A stretch of DNA of 64,000 bases. Source: Bathymodiolus brooksi. Taxonomy: Eukaryota; Mollusca; Bivalvia; Mytilida; Modiolidae. Where the stretch lies: positions 52,466,036 to 52,530,035 of the forward strand of contig OY804579.1 of the NCBI GenBank assembly GCA_963680875.1, given 5' to 3'. The translations under genes were made by a program, and so were the position numbers. Numbering within the stretch: the stretch's first letter is position 1; every line of letters starts with the position of its first letter. The notes under the pieces were generated by a model. The model worked only from the letters and a program-made list of their open reading frames with translations. It was not told the origin of the DNA and did not search any database. Positions 14,346 to 24,405 of the stretch are shown here, piece after piece.

Positions 14346-15520
14346 CCATATTTTAAGGACTATAGGTCGATAGGTTGAATTGCTGCTTTTCGGCTAAATT
14401 TTTTGGGAAATACTAAGATAGGTTGAAGCATTCCATAGGTCGAGGATGCCGATGACAACTTGGTTAAGTATCGTCACATCAAACTTTTTTTTTGTTTTTA
14501 CATCGGTAAACATTTGTCCTATAATGATGTTCTTCGGTAAGTATATGTAAGTATTAACTCAAGAATACTATTCTTATGTGTCATAAACGAAATAATTATG
14601 AAAATTAAATTAAATAAAATTTTGTTTTTAAACTTGTTTTTTATGAGGAGTCTGGTTTGTAAAGCCAGACATCGATGACATTCAAATCAGGCCATCTGTG
14701 GGTGTCACAATAGATGGTAAACGGATGTTCATACAATAAAATAATCAAGCTGTCAAAACAATGTATCACCTTGTGCAGTTTTATTGACATACCTTTAAAC
14801 TGTGTTTAATTAGTAGTACACAAATTATGTGATCGTCTCGGTCCAGTAAATTTTCAATCAGCTGATCAGGATAATTAAGTGCCGACTGATGTTCACCTGT
14901 GTTGATTATCTCAAGGTGATTATTTTATTTGTTCCTAATTCACCAATTCAAGTTTAGAACATTCTAGTTTAACGAAATCGATAATTATTTTCCAGTATAT
15001 TTAGTATAAAAAGCTTGTACTCCACATTTATTCAAATTATTGCGAGATGTAATGCAACCACCATTTTTTACTACAACCCTGTGTGCATGCTCGTGTTAGA
15101 TGGGTAAGCTATATTATATAGCTATATTTAGATATTTTGTGACAATAATTTTATATTGTAAAACGATCCACCCACATTTTTATAGTATATATTTTATTAT
15201 ACAATTCAATATTGAACTGATTTTCACTAACACTTCAATCATTGAATATTATTGATTTTTTCCGGATGTTGAACATTTTTTCCCCGGAATTGCACCCCTT
15301 GTTAGTATACTTTTATTCCCCAAGAACATCGATGATTTCAGTCTTCTTATTCAGAAAAAAAACCTACAGCAAATTCAAGGTGTACTGTAAACAAAATCGT
15401 CATTTTTTTTAGGGATTCCAGATTTTTTTAACTGCATCCTTATATAGGTCGATGTGGACAACAGGTCTAAGCCAGCGTGTTGAGGAAAAAAAATATTGAC
15501 CTATCGTCCGTAAAATACGG
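14346..15520. mobile_element. 1.2-kb TIR element with TA duplication (mariner-like)
   Basis: The left end reads CCATATTTTAAGGACTATAG. The reverse complement of the right end reads CCGTATTTTACGGACGATAG. TA stands on both sides, as expected for Tc1/mariner-type insertion. No transposase frame is visible inside; short ORFs near 15409-15698 overlap the right end. Confidence 0.55.
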
Positions 15521-15785
15521 TAATGTACATCATGAGAATAAAACTGGATGTATACATTTTCAATGCCTGATATACCTGCAACAAAAAAGCAATGCAAGAC
15601 ATGTACAGAGAGTAAAAGACCCACTTCAATTTATTTATGGTTGGTAAAAAACCCAATTGAATCTTATTCTGGTGAGTGAAAAATTTGAAGTAAATCATTT
15701 AAAAAATAGAACACCCAATGGAAATGCTAAACAGGTGAGTTAAAAACTCAATTTAAGAAACCTTATCTGGAGCTCTGGTTAATCC

Positions 15786-15930
15786 CAGGGCTCACGTTGG
15801 AGGGCGATTCGGGCGAAGAAGTCGCCTTGTGGCTGCTCACTTCGCTTTGTACTAGTGCCAAAAGAGAAGTGGAAGTTGCCCTGTAATTTTACCAAGTCGC
15901 TTTGCTAATTTTAACTGTTTTAACGGTAAA
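15786..15930 (+). repeat. left-end fragment of the 404-bp hAT-like family
   Basis: It begins CAGGGCTCACGTTGGAGGGC, close to the left end of the element at 19831, and shares the GAAGAAGTCGCC and ACTTCGCTTT blocks. A matching right end was not found. Confidence 0.45.
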
Positions 15931-16532
15931 ACATCGGTATATTTTTACTACAAAATTTCCTTTTTTCAAACCGCCATTGTAAAAGACATAATCGAAACAG
16001 TTACGAATATAAAAACTGTACTATGGATCCGTACTCGGGGAAAATAACATCGGTATTGTTTCATTTCATTTATTTGGGGTTTGATGGCGGCTATCCAAAG
16101 GGATTGTTAACTTTGTGGATATGATTAGTTTCTTAATTAATATCAATCAGTGATTAAAGAGAAGCAATGTAAATAATATACTCATTAAAATTTGATTAAA
16201 TAATTAGCAATTTCACAGCTTGTGATAAAAATTTATTATTCAATTTTATTTATTTATTATTTATTGGACAATAGTTGACTATCATATATGTGCCTTTATC
16301 ATCTGCAAGACAAAACAAAGAATCTGGAAAGGGGTTATTTATTTTTTTTAATACAAACAAGCAAAAAACAAATACAAGGACATACAATGTATGTAAATCA
16401 GATACCAAATCAGAGAGATGTTATGCTAACAAAAACAAGGAATTAAACAACTACTGAATATACCTTAATGCATAACAAGTACATTATAAAATATGAATGC
16501 CACGATAATGCCCTGCGAATGTGAAAAGTGGT
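15931..16532. other. intron 2, nothing recognised
   Basis: AT-rich sequence with several short ATTTATTTATTATTTATT runs near 16240. No exon or element ends seen. Confidence 0.5.
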
Positions 16533-16540
16533 ACAATTAG

Positions 16541-17296
16541 TAGTGGTGTACCGATCATCGGAAACATCGATTAATCAGTCGGACGTCATCATACGATCCG
16601 ATGATCGATTCTTAAACCTTGTGGTCGATTCTGATTCTATAGTGTCTAACATATATATGCTTAACTTTGTTCTTTGGTTGTTGTTTTTTTTCTGTCTCCA
16701 TACTGACAAAAATATTGTTTTAGTTTTATCCCAGCTGGGTTTTTTTTTGCCCTCATACTGACAAACATCTGGCAATTTTGTCCAAGCGTACTTTTGACAC
16801 TCAGTCAATACACATATTTGAACTAGTCTATTATTTATCTACTTCCCGGAATAGTCCATTTTATATCAGGTGTTACACATATGGAAAACGATCTTTTGTT
16901 AAAAATGTTCTAAGTTACATGTTTACAAATGGAAATATTGTAGTTTGTATATATATTATTTGATTTTATTCAAATCTTTACTTTTGTCAAACACATATTT
17001 GGACTAGTCTATTATTTATCTATCTATATCAGGTGTTACACATATGGAAAACGATCTTTTGTTTTGTTCTATTTTAAAGTTAATGTTTACTAATGGAAAA
17101 ATTATAGTTTATAAATTTATGATACAATTTTATTCATATCTTTACTTTTGTCAATCATACTCTTGAAATAAAGGCTATTTGATTAATTATAGTCAGTAAA
17201 TACATTTAGCAAGCCCATTGTCACCGATGATCGATCATCGATCGATGTTGATATAACGATCATCGATCTTGAAAATGTTACAGATTCCCATCACTA
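16541..17296. mobile_element. hAT MITE, 756 bp, perfect 8-bp TSD
   Basis: ACAATTAG flanks both ends (16533-16540 and 17297-17304). The left end reads TAGTGGTGTACCGATCATCG and the reverse complement of the right end reads TAGTGATGGGAATC. Subterminal GATCATCGAT-rich sequence marks both sides (16555-16610 and 17225-17270). Inside is a direct duplication of about 180 bases (from about 16810 and 16990) sharing CAGGTGTTACACATATGGAA. There is no transposase frame. Confidence 0.8.
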
Positions 17297-17311
17297 ACAA
17301 TTAGAGAAATA

Positions 17312-17430
17312 TTTTGACTTCTCCCTGTACTCTCACCACTTCTCCCTGTTGTCTCTCACTTCTCTTTTGTCAGCACCTGAAAGAGAAGTCACTTCTCCCT
17401 CTGATTTCAAAGTAGTGGGAGTCCTGAATC
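17312..17430 (+). repeat. fragment of the 18471-type hAT-like family
   Basis: Contains TTGTCTCTCACTTCTC, GAAAGAGAAGTCACTTCTCC and AAAGTAGTGGGAGTCCTG, matching 19440-19530 of the complete copy. It lies immediately beside the hAT MITE and about 390 bases downstream of exon 2 in the gene's direction. Confidence 0.6.
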
Positions 17431-17821
17431 CCTGTTACAATGCATGTATATTGTATTTTGCAATGTCAAAAATACTTTAGTTCAAAACAACTGCAATAAT
17501 TTACTGAAAAGAGCAGAAACAAGTGTTGTTCCAATCATTTTCAAGGGTGTCCTCTTTCCAACTAACAAATATGTTCTATATGTTGAACAGCAATCAAGGT
17601 CAGTTGGACAACTAGAACCACATCTATTTTTTTATTTGTTCTGAAGGAGGTTTTTTTAGTGTTCTGTGCAGACTTGAAATAATAACTGAAATTATGCATG
17701 TAATGACCCCTCCAACTGTAACCCTTGGGTCTTGAATACAACAAATGTTGACAATCAAAATACAAGTTCAGTGATACTCCATAAACATCTCCTTTATCAT
17801 GACTTAATATATACAATGTAC

Positions 17822-18022
17822 CTGTTACTGGTGCTTCTATATCAATCATTGTTTTTTCCTGCCTCAACAAGGATGCACCTCTGTTGATTATTTTAAGTGC
17901 AACCTCCTCCTGCAATCTGCCTTCCAGAATGAAATGTTGCTTAAGGACATCTGGCCTAGGTTTATCTTTACTGTCAAAAACTTCACTATCAGAGAGTCTG
18001 TGGCTTGGAGGAAAAGGGACAC
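17822..18022 (-). CDS. PPP3C: calcineurin A exon 2 (start of phosphatase domain)
   Basis: This 201-nt exon has acceptor TTTCAG and donor GTACAT and encodes 66 complete codons plus split codons at both ends. Key segments are VPFPPSHRL, EVFD, KPRPDVLKQHF, EGRL, GASLLRQEK and DIEAPVT. These follow the order of residues just upstream of the first metal-binding motif of calcineurin A. The open frame runs further on both sides, to 172 codons, but that extension is intronic read-through. A minus-strand SINE lies about 130 bases upstream in intron 1. No frameshift or stop breaks the exon, consistent with a live gene. Confidence 0.95.
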
Positions 18023-18154
18023 CTGAAATATTTATTAAATACATGACATGGATCCCTAGTTTTTCAGTTTTGTTATACAATGTATGTGCATTAATAAATC
18101 GTAAACTGCTTTCCAGCGAACAGAATTGTTCTTCCCGTTTGAAACATATTCACA

Positions 18155-18405
18155 CACTTACTACAGCTAATGTTTTCAGCTATATCATGGCGACCAGTTT
18201 TAGTGGTGGAAGAAGCCAGAGTACCCAGGGAGATCAACTGACCATGGGCAAGCAACTGGTAATCTTTATCACTTGCGGCTGCGAGTCGAGTGCACCCCTT
18301 TTTGTAATTTGCAAAGTCGGGTGCAAACCCATGCCGTATTGGTGACAGACTTGTACGAGTTGATAGGTAATCCAACTACCCAACTCATTGAGGACCAGGA
18401 CCCCT
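18155..18405 (-). mobile_element. tRNA-derived SINE, head type A
   Basis: On the minus strand: CTCAATGAGTTGGGTAGTTG head, B-box-like ATGGGTTTGCACCC, TACAAAAAGGGGTGCACTCG spacer, CCACCACTAAAACTGG domain and GCCATGATATAGCTGAAA, with a decayed tail. It sits in calcineurin intron 1 between exon 2 and the Mutator-like element, whose TSD starts 6 bases away. Confidence 0.8.
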
Positions 18406-18470
18406 CTCGTGGTCAATGATAGTCCGAGATACCTCTGCCGTCTGACGGCTTTTTGTTCGACTTGCTGGAG

Positions 18471-19661
18471 CAGGCCTCGACATTAACGTTTGTCCGATAC
18501 CAGTGAAAACTGACGTCGGACAAGTAGATCTTGTATTACGGTTGTCCGACGGGACAAGTGAAAAAAATCAGAGATTCCCAAACGTGCCGGTACGACGGAC
18601 AAATCTATTTCCACTGGTATAAAATACTGGGTTTGTTGTATAAAAGAGCTCTGTTTGATCTCCAATTTGTCCATAATTTATTTTGATTAAAGCTAAAGTG
18701 AAACGCCAGATCCAAACTGTTTTATATTGTATCATTTATCGTTCCTCCATGCTTTGGTGAAGTTCAAGGACATTGACAAAATTAAAGTCGTAATCTCAGA
18801 AATGCTTTAATGAACAGAAATATCAATATTTGAAATATAAGAACAAGAATCACTCCGGAACGGACACTAAAAATTATCGGATATATATTTGGCACTTGAT
18901 TTAGGCTTTTGGGAAATATTGAAACCCTTGAAATGAACAAATATTACAAGCTTTTTCCTGATCTGGTTGAAAAGATGCACTAAAATTTTTATTTGTGAAT
19001 TCAAATAAAATACTTTGCTTTAGGCACTTGTTTCTGGTAAAAAAAATATACCTAGATACTCATTACTGGTATATATATTATCTAGGTATATTTTTTTTTT
19101 ACCAGAAACAAGGATTTATATAACACAAATATGAGTTATTACAATTTGTGTGGTATTGGATCACAACACAGTAATATTTCAAAAGGAAAAAGGGGGGGGG
19201 GGGGGGGGGGGGGGGGGGGGAGTACATATAAAAATCACTGGTATGCAAGACTCCAATCAAGGTAGACAGAAATAAAAATGTGACATTGAATATATGTCCT
19301 TAAGGTAGTTATGAATAAAAAAACCCAGAACAAATCAGTTCAGGCAGCTTTACTATTTACTAAATTTGAGCAGGTAACGTCAGAGGGGTTGTGAAACAAT
19401 GTTTCGATTAATCACAATGGACTTCTCCCAGAAGTCTCCCCACTTCTCTCTGTTGTCTCCCACTTCTCCCTGTGAGCTCTCTGAAAGAGAAGTCACTTCT
19501 CCCTCTCATTTGAAAGTAGTGGGAGCCCTGGATAATTATTCTCTAGTTTTTGTAATTTTTATTAATTTTTTCGGACAACTAAAAGATTGAGTCGGACAAG
19601 TACTTTTTTTAGTTAGTTGTCCGAAGGAACAAGTTGAAAAATATGTTAATGTAGAGGCCTG
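18471..19661 (+). mobile_element. complete hAT-like element, 1191 bp, 5-bp TSD TGGAG
   Basis: The left end reads CAGGCCTCGACATTAACG. The reverse complement of the right end reads CAGGCCTCTACATTAAC. TGGAG is duplicated at 18466-18470 and 19662-19666. The right arm of the host MULE shows the unfilled site, CGGCTCCAGCAAGTCG, with a single copy, which proves the boundaries. It contains an internal palindrome (19024-19115: ACTTGTTTCTGG and AATATACCTAGATA facing their complements) and a poly-G tract of about 29 bases (19192-19220). No transposase frame. Confidence 0.85.
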
Positions 19662-19830
19662 TGGAGCCGTGGGACATCAGAGCACTCTCCATAAGGAAAA
19701 CAGAGGATTTGCCGCTCCAACTCCGGGTCGGCACATTTCCACGTTTCGTGGCTATTGGATTTTATTTTCTATCCGAAACCCTTATATAAATCGCTTCACC
19801 AAATGAATTCATAACCATCTTACCCTCAGA

Positions 19831-20234
19831 CAGGGCTCACCACACATAGTAAAAACAGGGCGACTTGACTTCAGGGCAAAGTGAGGGAAAATCTGGGAGA
19901 TTTCCAAAAATCGATCCAAATTTTAATGTTTCTTTCCCCGCTACCGCATGTTCCCCTACCTTTCACAAAAACGAACAATGATCTTAAAATGATGCAATTA
20001 ACGAGTTTGGAATAAAATATCGTACATCAAACCCTGTATGGGTCACATTTCAGGAACATGGGAACTCCTTTTATGTGAATATTGAAGAAGAAAGAGTATA
20101 ATTATTGGTGACAAAAATATGGACTTGAAAAGACTGACAGGGCGACTAAAACTTCGCTTTTTGACAGAAATTGGGAGACTTCATTGAAACCAAGGCAAAG
20201 AAGTCGCCCACTTCGCCTGGTTTGGCGAGTCCTG
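19831..20234. mobile_element. 404-bp hAT-like MITE with 6-bp TSD CTCAGA
   Basis: Left end CAGGGCTCACCA; reverse complement of right end CAGGACTCGCCA. CTCAGA is duplicated at 19825-19830 and 20235-20240. The opposite arm of the host MULE has the intact site (complement of CCCTCAGAAAGTGG near 20752-20765). Related fragments are at 9110 and 15786. Confidence 0.85.
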
Positions 20235-20297
20235 CTCAGAAAGTGGTGTTATACTCGATTACAGCGCGATTTTCCCTTACACCCTCTCATTTCGCCA

Positions 20298-20313
20298 TTT
20301 CACTTTCACTTTC
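20298..20313 (-). promoter_or_regulatory. IRF/ISRE-like GAAA repeat in left MULE arm
   Basis: The minus strand reads GAAAGTGAAAGTGAAA, three direct GAAA(GT) units, the binding pattern of interferon regulatory factors. The mirror copy is in the right arm at 20684-20699, so both face the helicase exon symmetrically. Function is inference only. Confidence 0.3.
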
Positions 20314-20432
20314 GAACCTACAAACGTGATCTTGTTATACTAACTGAATGATGACAGCATCGCATTGCATGATGGGAGCTACTTAATGCACCACGCCAAA
20401 TTATTTGCATATGTAAACAACATACAAATCAC

Positions 20433-20604
20433 ATGGAAGACAATATAAAGCGTATTCTGCAGGACAAACAGTTCCATCTACAGCTCAAATCAGAGCAGAA
20501 GGAAATAATACAAAATGTGTTGGAAAGAAAAGATTCAATGGCAGTGTTACCCATGGGCTTCGGAAAGAGCATGTGTTATGTTCTCCTCCCTCATTTTGGA
20601 CAAG
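20433..20604 (+). pseudogene. RecQ-like helicase first exon, captured fragment
   Basis: It starts at an ATG and encodes about 57 residues: LKSEQKEIIQNVLERKDS, then MAVLPMGFGKSMCYVLLP, ending at a good donor CAAG/GTAAGA. Q..LK.EQ...I and LP.G.GKS.CY match the N-terminal zero region and Walker A motif of RecQ-family DNA helicases; Gly-Lys-Ser is intact. Nothing else of the helicase (DEAH box, motifs II-VI) was found downstream before the TIR arm. It lies between the two MULE arms, so capture of a promoter plus first exon is the simplest reading. Expression is unknown. Confidence 0.6.
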
Positions 20605-20683
20605 GTAAGATCATATATGCAAATCATCTCCCATGATACATTGCGGTAATCGTAGTTTTCTCGAAGTCACGTGACAAATGTTT

Positions 20684-20699
20684 GAAAGTGAAAGTGAAA
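20684..20699 (+). promoter_or_regulatory. IRF/ISRE-like GAAA repeat in right MULE arm
   Basis: GAAAGTGAAAGTGAAA, the mirror copy of 20298-20313. Conservation in both arms may only reflect the inverted repeat. Confidence 0.3.
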
Positions 20700-20766
20700 T
20701 GGCGAAATGAGAGGCTGTAAGGGAAAATCGTGCAGTAATCGAGTGAACACCACTTTCTGAGGGTAA

Positions 20767-21127
20767 GGCCAAAAAAAAATATATGTGTGTTTACTGTCAC
20801 ATGTCAAAAAAATCTAGGGTCAGTCGGTCGGGATTAATTATTATTATTATTTTTTTTTTATTATTGACAAAACCGGAAATAGTCGTTCCCAGTTCCGGAA
20901 TCCGATATTTAATTTTCGAAAATTCCGGTAAAATGACGAATTATGCAGTTTTTCTACCTTCTTTGCTCTCAATTTCGACAAAAAGCTAGCAGTTGAATAA
21001 ATAAAACATTGCTGCTGGTTAAACAACAAAAATGGTTATCCGAATTCTGTGTAAAAATGCATAGGGTCGCTAGCAAAAATTAGGGTAGGTCGGGTGACCG
21101 TAAACACACATATTTTTTTTTTTGGCC
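20767..21127. mobile_element. PIF/Harbinger-like MITE, 361 bp, TSD TAA
   Basis: The left end is GGCC, nine A, then TATATGTGTGTTTAC; the right end is its near-exact reverse complement. TAA is duplicated at 20764-20766 and 21128-21130. The left MULE arm has the empty site (complement of GGGTAAGATGG near 19815-19825). A 3-bp TAA/TTA duplication is characteristic of PIF/Harbinger. Confidence 0.8.
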
Positions 21128-21353
21128 TAAGATGGTCATGAATGAATAGAAAAATGATTGGTGAAGCGATTTATATAAGGGTTTCGGATAGAAAATAAAA
21201 TCCGATAGCCACGAAACATGGAAATGTGTCGACCCGGAGTTGGAACGGTAAATCCGCTGTTTTACTTATGGAGAGTGCTCCGACATCCCACGGCTCCAGC
21301 AAGTCGAATAAAAAGCCGTCGGACGGCAGAGGAATCTCGGACTAGGTCAATGA

Positions 21354-22690
21354 TTGTAGACACTCTTTTGATTGGAGCATACAGTAACAAAGGAGTAGCC
21401 TCCTTTAAAATTAGCTGACCCAAATTGTTGGTGATAAATGATGCATATTTTACAAACTTATTGTATCCCCGTTGAACTCCAGCCAAGTTTGTCCCTCCTT
21501 CCACTTCTGATTAAATTCTCTCGTGATCCTCATATTTTCTTTTTCATGAATTTTCATTTGTTTGAACAAGTTCTATTTTCCTTTTAATATCTTACTGGGG
21601 ATCGCCCCGGCAGCATATTTTAACCCAAACATGGTGAAAATATATGGAATTGCCGTTCCTTGAGAAGACTCAAGTCCAGAACGTTACCGAATTAATGACA
21701 AATTATCAGTCTGAGCCAAAATTTTGGGGATTTGTCTGTCGAACCGACATACTTCGTGAAATCTGGTATCACTCAAAAATAAAAACAGATGGAAAAACAT
21801 ATAATTTTAATTAGATTGGTTTTTGATATTATGACGAGTTATGAGGATATATGATTAAATGTCCCCAGGTTACAGTTCTAGTAATAATAATGGTCAAAAT
21901 CCATCTTAAATCTTGTTTTGAAATATGAAATTTTGGCAAATAAAAACAATTTTGACATGAAAAAAGGTCTACATGCAAAACTACTCGAATGAAGGCTGTC
22001 ATTGCAAAAATCAAGTTGTACTAGATTCGATCTTTCAGAATCAAATGCACTTTACATTGATGCAGCAATGCTGTAAATTATGTAATTTTCATCCCCCCTT
22101 TTTAGCTAACTTTTGAATGGGTATAGGTTATGTGGTACATCAGGTTCTATGATGACATGTACTCATGTGCTATTTCAATCAATCTTCGTGGACATATTTT
22201 TTAATTTAACCACCACGGTACCCCGATATAATAGAGAATAAGGGACACCTGCAATCTGCATCAGCTGATCGTTATCCTCAATATTCTCCTTGTACACACC
22301 TCAGGTACAATATAATATTAGAAAGCCGACATCTGCATTGAACATAAATTTTAATAATTTAAGATTTACTACCGATTGTAAGAATGCAAAAATTGCCTAT
22401 AAGAAGTTCGTCGTATTCCAAATTTATGCAGCAACGGTTGCAGATTTCAGTTTACAGACGGATTTCAGAATGTAAACAACAGCTCAGATTTCATTTCAAA
22501 TGAACATGAAGACGTAACGGACTCCGAGACAACATTAGAAAGCTATTTTGTCATTCATATATTTGCATGATATCAAATTGTCAAATGTTTCGCCCATAAA
22601 CGGAAAGGTATCGTTTGCAGTCATGGCCGACAGGCAATATGGCGGACATAAATATTGTTGTGTATTGAACGGAAACATCCATTGACTTAC
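21354..22690. other. intron 1, upstream part, nothing recognised
   Basis: AT-rich intronic sequence between the MULE and exon 1. No second coding exon or element ends seen. Confidence 0.5.
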
Positions 22691-22739
22691 CCTTCACAAT
22701 TCTTTCCTTTGTAGACAACTTAGGATCTGTTGAAGCCAT
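22691..22739 (-). CDS. PPP3C: calcineurin A exon 1, coding part with start codon
   Basis: The exon encodes 16 residues beginning MASTDPKLSTKERIVK plus one base of the next codon, followed by the donor GTAAGT. The DPKLST and R(I/V)VK segments match the N-terminus of animal calcineurin A. Joined to exon 2, the split codon reads Gly and the protein continues into VPFPPSHR, as in the family. The ATG is the first in this frame and starts a family-like N-terminus. The N-terminal stretch is short and lacks the poly-Pro segment found in some vertebrate paralogues. Exon and frame are firm; whether upstream non-coding exons exist is not visible. Confidence 0.93.
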
Positions 22740-22930
22740 CCTGGGGCTTTATAGACGTGATTTCGTTAAACTGTGCCTTAGATGGCACTTATTTTTGTTG
22801 ATATGCCCCGATTCAATAATAGTAAACAATTCTTATCAAGATGGCGTTAACGACATCTTATTTGCATACAAAATACTATGCTGCGCATTTATTTGCGCAA
22901 CCTTGCCAACGCCCGGTGTCAATGTTGCAA
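22740..22930 (-). promoter_or_regulatory. putative 5' UTR and proximal promoter of calcineurin A
   Basis: This is the sequence directly upstream of the calcineurin start codon. Two ATGGCG-type motifs in an AAGATGGCG context (22838-22846 here, and a GGCGGACAT stretch near 22635 inside intron 1) resemble YY1 sites common at TATA-less animal promoters. No TATA box at a convincing distance is seen. The transcription start cannot be fixed from sequence alone. Confidence 0.3.
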
Positions 22931-23153
22931 AAGTATGGTGGATAAAAATAACAATTTCCAAGACTTTATAATAAATTTGAATTGTGATGTTCAAAAAGAA
23001 AAGTTCTCGTTTTACATGTTACTGTTACTATTTTTTACGGCGTACTTGTTCCATAATTAACACTGAGCGATCAATACACATTATGAAAAGCGTATTTTAT
23101 TAAGAACAGGTGCGGCATGTATGAGAAGAGAGCCATTCCTGTCATACTTATAC

Positions 23154-24400
23154 CAGTGGCGTATTCAAGAGGGGAGGGGGGGACTCCCCCCCCCCCCCTC
23201 CCCGTCGAAAAAGTCAAGCACATATATTAACATACGCTTTTCAAGGCTAGTTAACGTCACGATATGGCTTTTAATCGAATGGTTTCGATCTGTGTGATGA
23301 AAGTAAAAGAATATACAAATTAATTAGTTTCTTTGTATTGAATTAATCTTCAAAGAGGTAATTATACGTAATTATGCTAAATCAAATTTTCAAGTTTTTA
23401 TGAATGTATTGTCAAAATACCCAATTAATTATTGTCTTAAACCGTTATATAAACATGTCTAGTGTCACAATTTCATATAGGTATAACCACCAACACTTGT
23501 AAATTGAGGCTCTTTCAAGGAAATTCTTTTTTAAATATCATTTATTCTTACAAAAAAATTTAAAGGCAAATGTTGCTGTATTACAAAAAAAAAAAAAAAA
23601 AAAAAAAAAATACACGAGTTTCCGTTTTGAAAATATATGAATACAGCATATTTTAAACTCTAAATGAAAATATAAATACATATAAAATAATTAAAATTAA
23701 TTAGAAATAAAATAGACTTAAATTATATTTTCCCCCTGCTATTGCTCAATCCCTTGAGCACTTTACAAAACTGCCAAAACACACATACACCAGACCAGAA
23801 GAAGCTGATGTATCTTCTTTGTTGAAATCCATTTGCAACTTTGATTTTGTCGTAACCATTGTTATTGTTCAAATGTGCCTGGCTTTTAAGAAAGGGCTCA
23901 GCAGATCACTAGATTTAGAATAAACCTATTTTATTATTAACTATATAACATTTGGATCGGACACAAGTTATTCCAACTTACAAAGGTCCTCTACAAGATC
24001 ACTACAAGAGAGATCACTTGAACATAGGTAGAGCCTTAAAAAGCGTAAATTTAATTCAGAGCTCACTAGACTACAGAGCAAATGTTGAACAATTCAACCA
24101 CCAGTGTTTTGAGAGAAGTGCTAAAATATGTGAACCGCTAGACATAGAGGTTAAAAAACCTAGAATATGCGGGAGACAAATAATGAGAGATAATGTTGAA
24201 GCAGAGAGTCCGGAAGACTACTTTAGGAAGTCAATAACTACCTTTTCTCTACTGTACGCTAAATGAAATGAAAACAAGGTTTACCGACCTACACGCCAGA
24301 ACCGCGCGCTCCATCAATTATTGAAAATATTGCTCCATAACTGAGCCCCCCCCCCCCCCCCCCCCCCCCCCCGTCAACAGAGTCTCTGGATCCGCCCCTG
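23154..24400 (+). mobile_element. hAT element, 1.25 kb, with transposase remnant
   Basis: The left end reads CAGTGGCGTATTCAAGAGGG and the right end reads GGATCCGCCCCTG, the complement of the common hAT-type terminus CAGGGGCGGATCC seen also at 35549 and 51340. Flanks TATAC and TGTAC agree at four of five positions, consistent with a 5-bp TSD. G- and C-tracts border both ends, and an A-tract of about 29 bases is at 23582-23610. It lies about 400 bases upstream of the calcineurin start codon. Confidence 0.7.
23952..24266 (+). pseudogene. hAT transposase fragment (ZMYM1/THAP-associated type)
   Basis: The ORF of 104 codons includes PTYKGPLQDHYKRDHLNIG, FNHQCFERSAKICEPL, VKKPRICGRQIMRDNVEA and SPEDYFRKSITT. 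The segment KKPR.CGRQ...N..A..PE.Y(F/Y)R is a recognisable signature of the domain between the catalytic segments of this hAT transposase family. Upstream DDE residues and the C-terminal dimerisation region are missing. It ends by running into the terminal repeat. Confidence 0.65.
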
Positions 24401-24405
24401 TGTAC

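Larger units (their letters stand above)
12958..15776. mobile_element. 2.8-kb TIR element containing two nested transposons
   Basis: CAGAGCTCCAGATAAG at the left end is matched exactly by its reverse complement at the right end. The flanks (TTAAAT and GTTAAT) are only partly alike, so the TSD is uncertain. The interior contains the elements at 13400-13925 and 14346-15520. The CAG start suggests hAT. No transposase frame was recognised. Confidence 0.55.
18420..21344. mobile_element. Mutator-like long-TIR element with perfect 9-bp TSD, holding a RecQ-like exon and three nested insertions
   Basis: GGTCAATGA stands at 18411-18419 and 21345-21353. The ends read TAGTCCGAG inward, and the two arms are inverted copies of about 300 bases. 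The left arm is split as 18420-18470, 19667-19830 and 20241 to about 20330; the right arm as about 20640-20763 and 21131-21344. Each of three later insertions (18471-19661, 19831-20234, 20767-21127) interrupts one arm, while the partner arm keeps the uninterrupted sequence. Removing them leaves about 955 bases. A 9-bp TSD with long TIRs is typical of MULEs. The central 300 bases hold a helicase exon, as in gene-capturing Pack-MULEs. It lies in calcineurin intron 1. Confidence 0.8.

Noticed and set aside
17520..17640. Frame with VVPIIFKGVLFPTNK as an exon, paired with PIIFKGVIL at 63716
   Set aside because: Similarity is limited to about 20 bases and the surrounding frames differ; more likely a short dispersed repeat.
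17562..18080. A 172-codon minus ORF as a single-exon gene
   Set aside because: Only 17822-18022 matches calcineurin; the ends are intron read-through bounded by clear splice sites.
17884..18345. A 153-codon plus ORF
   Set aside because: It is antisense to calcineurin exon 2 and runs into an inverted SINE.
19192..19220. Poly-G tract as a functional G-quadruplex
   Set aside because: Homopolymer tracts occur inside several MITEs here and are prone to assembly error; nothing ties this one to a function.
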